Below, one piece after another: positions 62,851 through 64,000 of a stretch of DNA of 64,000 nt. The notes beneath the pieces were generated by a model, which was not told the origin of the DNA, did no database searches, and was given only the letters and a program-made list of their open reading frames with translations. This DNA comes from Opisthocomus hoazin (Eukaryota > Chordata > Aves > Opisthocomiformes > Opisthocomidae), in contig NC_134443.1 of assembly GCF_030867145.1 (NCBI RefSeq), positions 2,170,001 through 2,234,000 of the forward strand. The letters run 5' to 3'. Made by a program: the position numbers and the translations under genes. Within the stretch, counting starts at the first letter, position 1. Each line of letters begins with the position of its first letter.

Positions 62851-64000
62851 GTGAGTCCCTGCCCCCCGCCATGCCCGGGGGGGACCCCAGCCTGACCCGG
62901 GGCTGGGGACCCCATCCCCGTGGGTGGGGGTGACACCCTGCCTCGCCGCCCTGCGAGCACCCACGGGTGCTGCCGCCGTGCCTGGGTGGGGTTGGGGGGG
63001 CTGCGGCCGGCCGGCCCCGCGTGCCCCCCGGTCCGGAGCCGGAGCTGGACGTGGTGCTTGGTGCCCGTCCTGCCCTGATGCCGGCTGCCATCCCGGCTCC
63101 GGCGCCGGCCCCGATGCCAGCCCTGCTGCTGACTGTAATCCCAGCCCCAATCCCAGCCCCGATCCCAGCTCCGATCCCAGCTCCGATGCCGGCTGCAATC
63201 CCAGCCCCGATCCCAGCTCCGATCCCAGCTCCGATCCCAGCTCCGATGCCGGCTGCAATCCCAGTCCCAATCCCGGCCCCAACCCCAGATCCGATGTCAT
63301 CTGCAATCCCAGCCCCGATACCAGCTCCAATGCCGGCTGCAATCCCAGTCCCAGCCCCAATCCCAGTCCCAGCCCCAATCCCAGCTCCGATGTCGGCTGC
63401 AATCCCAGTCCCAGCCCCAATCCCAGTCCCAGCTCCGATCCCAGCTCCGATGCCGGCTGCAGTTCCAGTCCCAGTCCCAGCCCCAATCCCAGTCCCAGCC
63501 CCAATCCCAGCTCCAATGCCGGCTGCAATCCCAGTCCCAATCCCAGCCCTGATGCCGGCTGCAGCCCCAGCCCCAACGCTCAGCCCCCAGCCCCGGCGCC
63601 TGGCCCCATGCCTCGCCCCAAACCTGGCCCCGCTGCGGGTCCCGGTGCCCAGCCTGGCCCCGCTGCGGGTCCCGGTGCTCGGCCCCGGTGCCCCCCACGC
63701 CCGGCACCGCGGCGGAGCGCGGCCCAGCGCGGCGGCAGCCCGACAAACCAGCCGGGCCGGCGCAGGCTGCGACACGCTCGCCTGCCTCGCCTCGCCGGCC
63801 CGGCCAGCGCCGCGGGGCCCGGGGCTCCCAGCCCAACGGAGCACCCCGAGAAGTGGGGAAACTGAGGCACGGCTCCGCACCGCTGGGGGGGGGAGGCGAT
63901 TGGGGGGTGCACCCCAAAAGAGAGGTCAGCCCCAAAGCACTGCCTCGGCCCCTGGAGGAAGCGGTGCCTCAGTTTCCCCTCGCTGCCCGGCGGGGCAGGG
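62851..64000 (+). other. Intron 1 of the ANKRD35-like gene
   Basis: GC-rich intron sequence containing the tandem array at 63085-63590. No second exon was recognised before the window ends. Confidence 0.5.
63085..63590 (+). repeat. C-rich minisatellite, 12-bp based
   Basis: Monomers such as CCCAGCTCCGAT, CCCAGCCCCAAT and CCCAGTCCCAAT are interrupted at intervals by GCCGGCTGCAAT. Longer blocks between these GCCGGCTGCAAT markers recur, which shows higher-order amplification. Twelve bases equal four codons, so open frames cross it; it is treated as intronic. Confidence 0.9.

Overview
This window is vertebrate nuclear DNA, almost certainly from a bird and probably from a gene-dense, GC-rich microchromosome. 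The evidence is multi-exon genes with GT-AG introns, 3' ends of CR1 LINEs (the main avian retroposon), very short GC-rich introns in the right half, and an exceptional density of minisatellites. All recognised genes lie on the + strand.

Layout. (1) 658-13835: ARNT (HIF-1beta), from the alternatively spliced 15-residue exon to the stop codon; the first exons lie upstream of the window. (2) 18121-20650: cathepsin K (CTSK), complete, 8 coding exons. (3) 25922-30629: cathepsin S (CTSS), complete, 7 coding exons, with a CR1 element in its last intron. (4) 38031-61678: ARHGEF2 (GEF-H1), complete. The canonical start exon is at 45469 and a set of five upstream exons (38031-41073) would add an AKAP13-like N-terminal region. 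(5) 62812-62850: first coding exon of a gene that looks like ANKRD35, which runs off the right edge. ARNT-CTSK-CTSS in the same orientation matches human 1q21.3. ARHGEF2 and ANKRD35 directly after CTSS do not match the human order, so a rearrangement point lies between about 30.7 and 38 kb.

Spliced by eye, the exon sets keep frame throughout: ARNT 709 complete codons before the stop (partial), CTSK 334 residues, CTSS 330, ARHGEF2 967 (canonical start) or about 1175 (long start). Catalytic Cys/His/Asn of both cathepsins and the zinc ligands of the ARHGEF2 C1 domain are intact.

The non-coding part is unusual. Most long introns of ARHGEF2, introns of CTSK and CTSS, and the CTSS-ARHGEF2 gap each carry their own tandem array (14 to about 70 bp units). 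There is also a 0.7 kb polypurine tract and a duplicated block of about 360 bp. Around the cathepsins there are plausible macrophage/osteoclast elements: an M-box 177 bp upstream of the CTSK start, two near-palindromic T-MAREs, and an ISRE plus ETS site upstream of CTSS. A short relic in the CTSK-CTSS gap resembles the CTSS start-codon region. No RNA genes, CRISPR arrays or retroviral elements were recognised. Gene identities rest on remembered protein sequences, not on a search.
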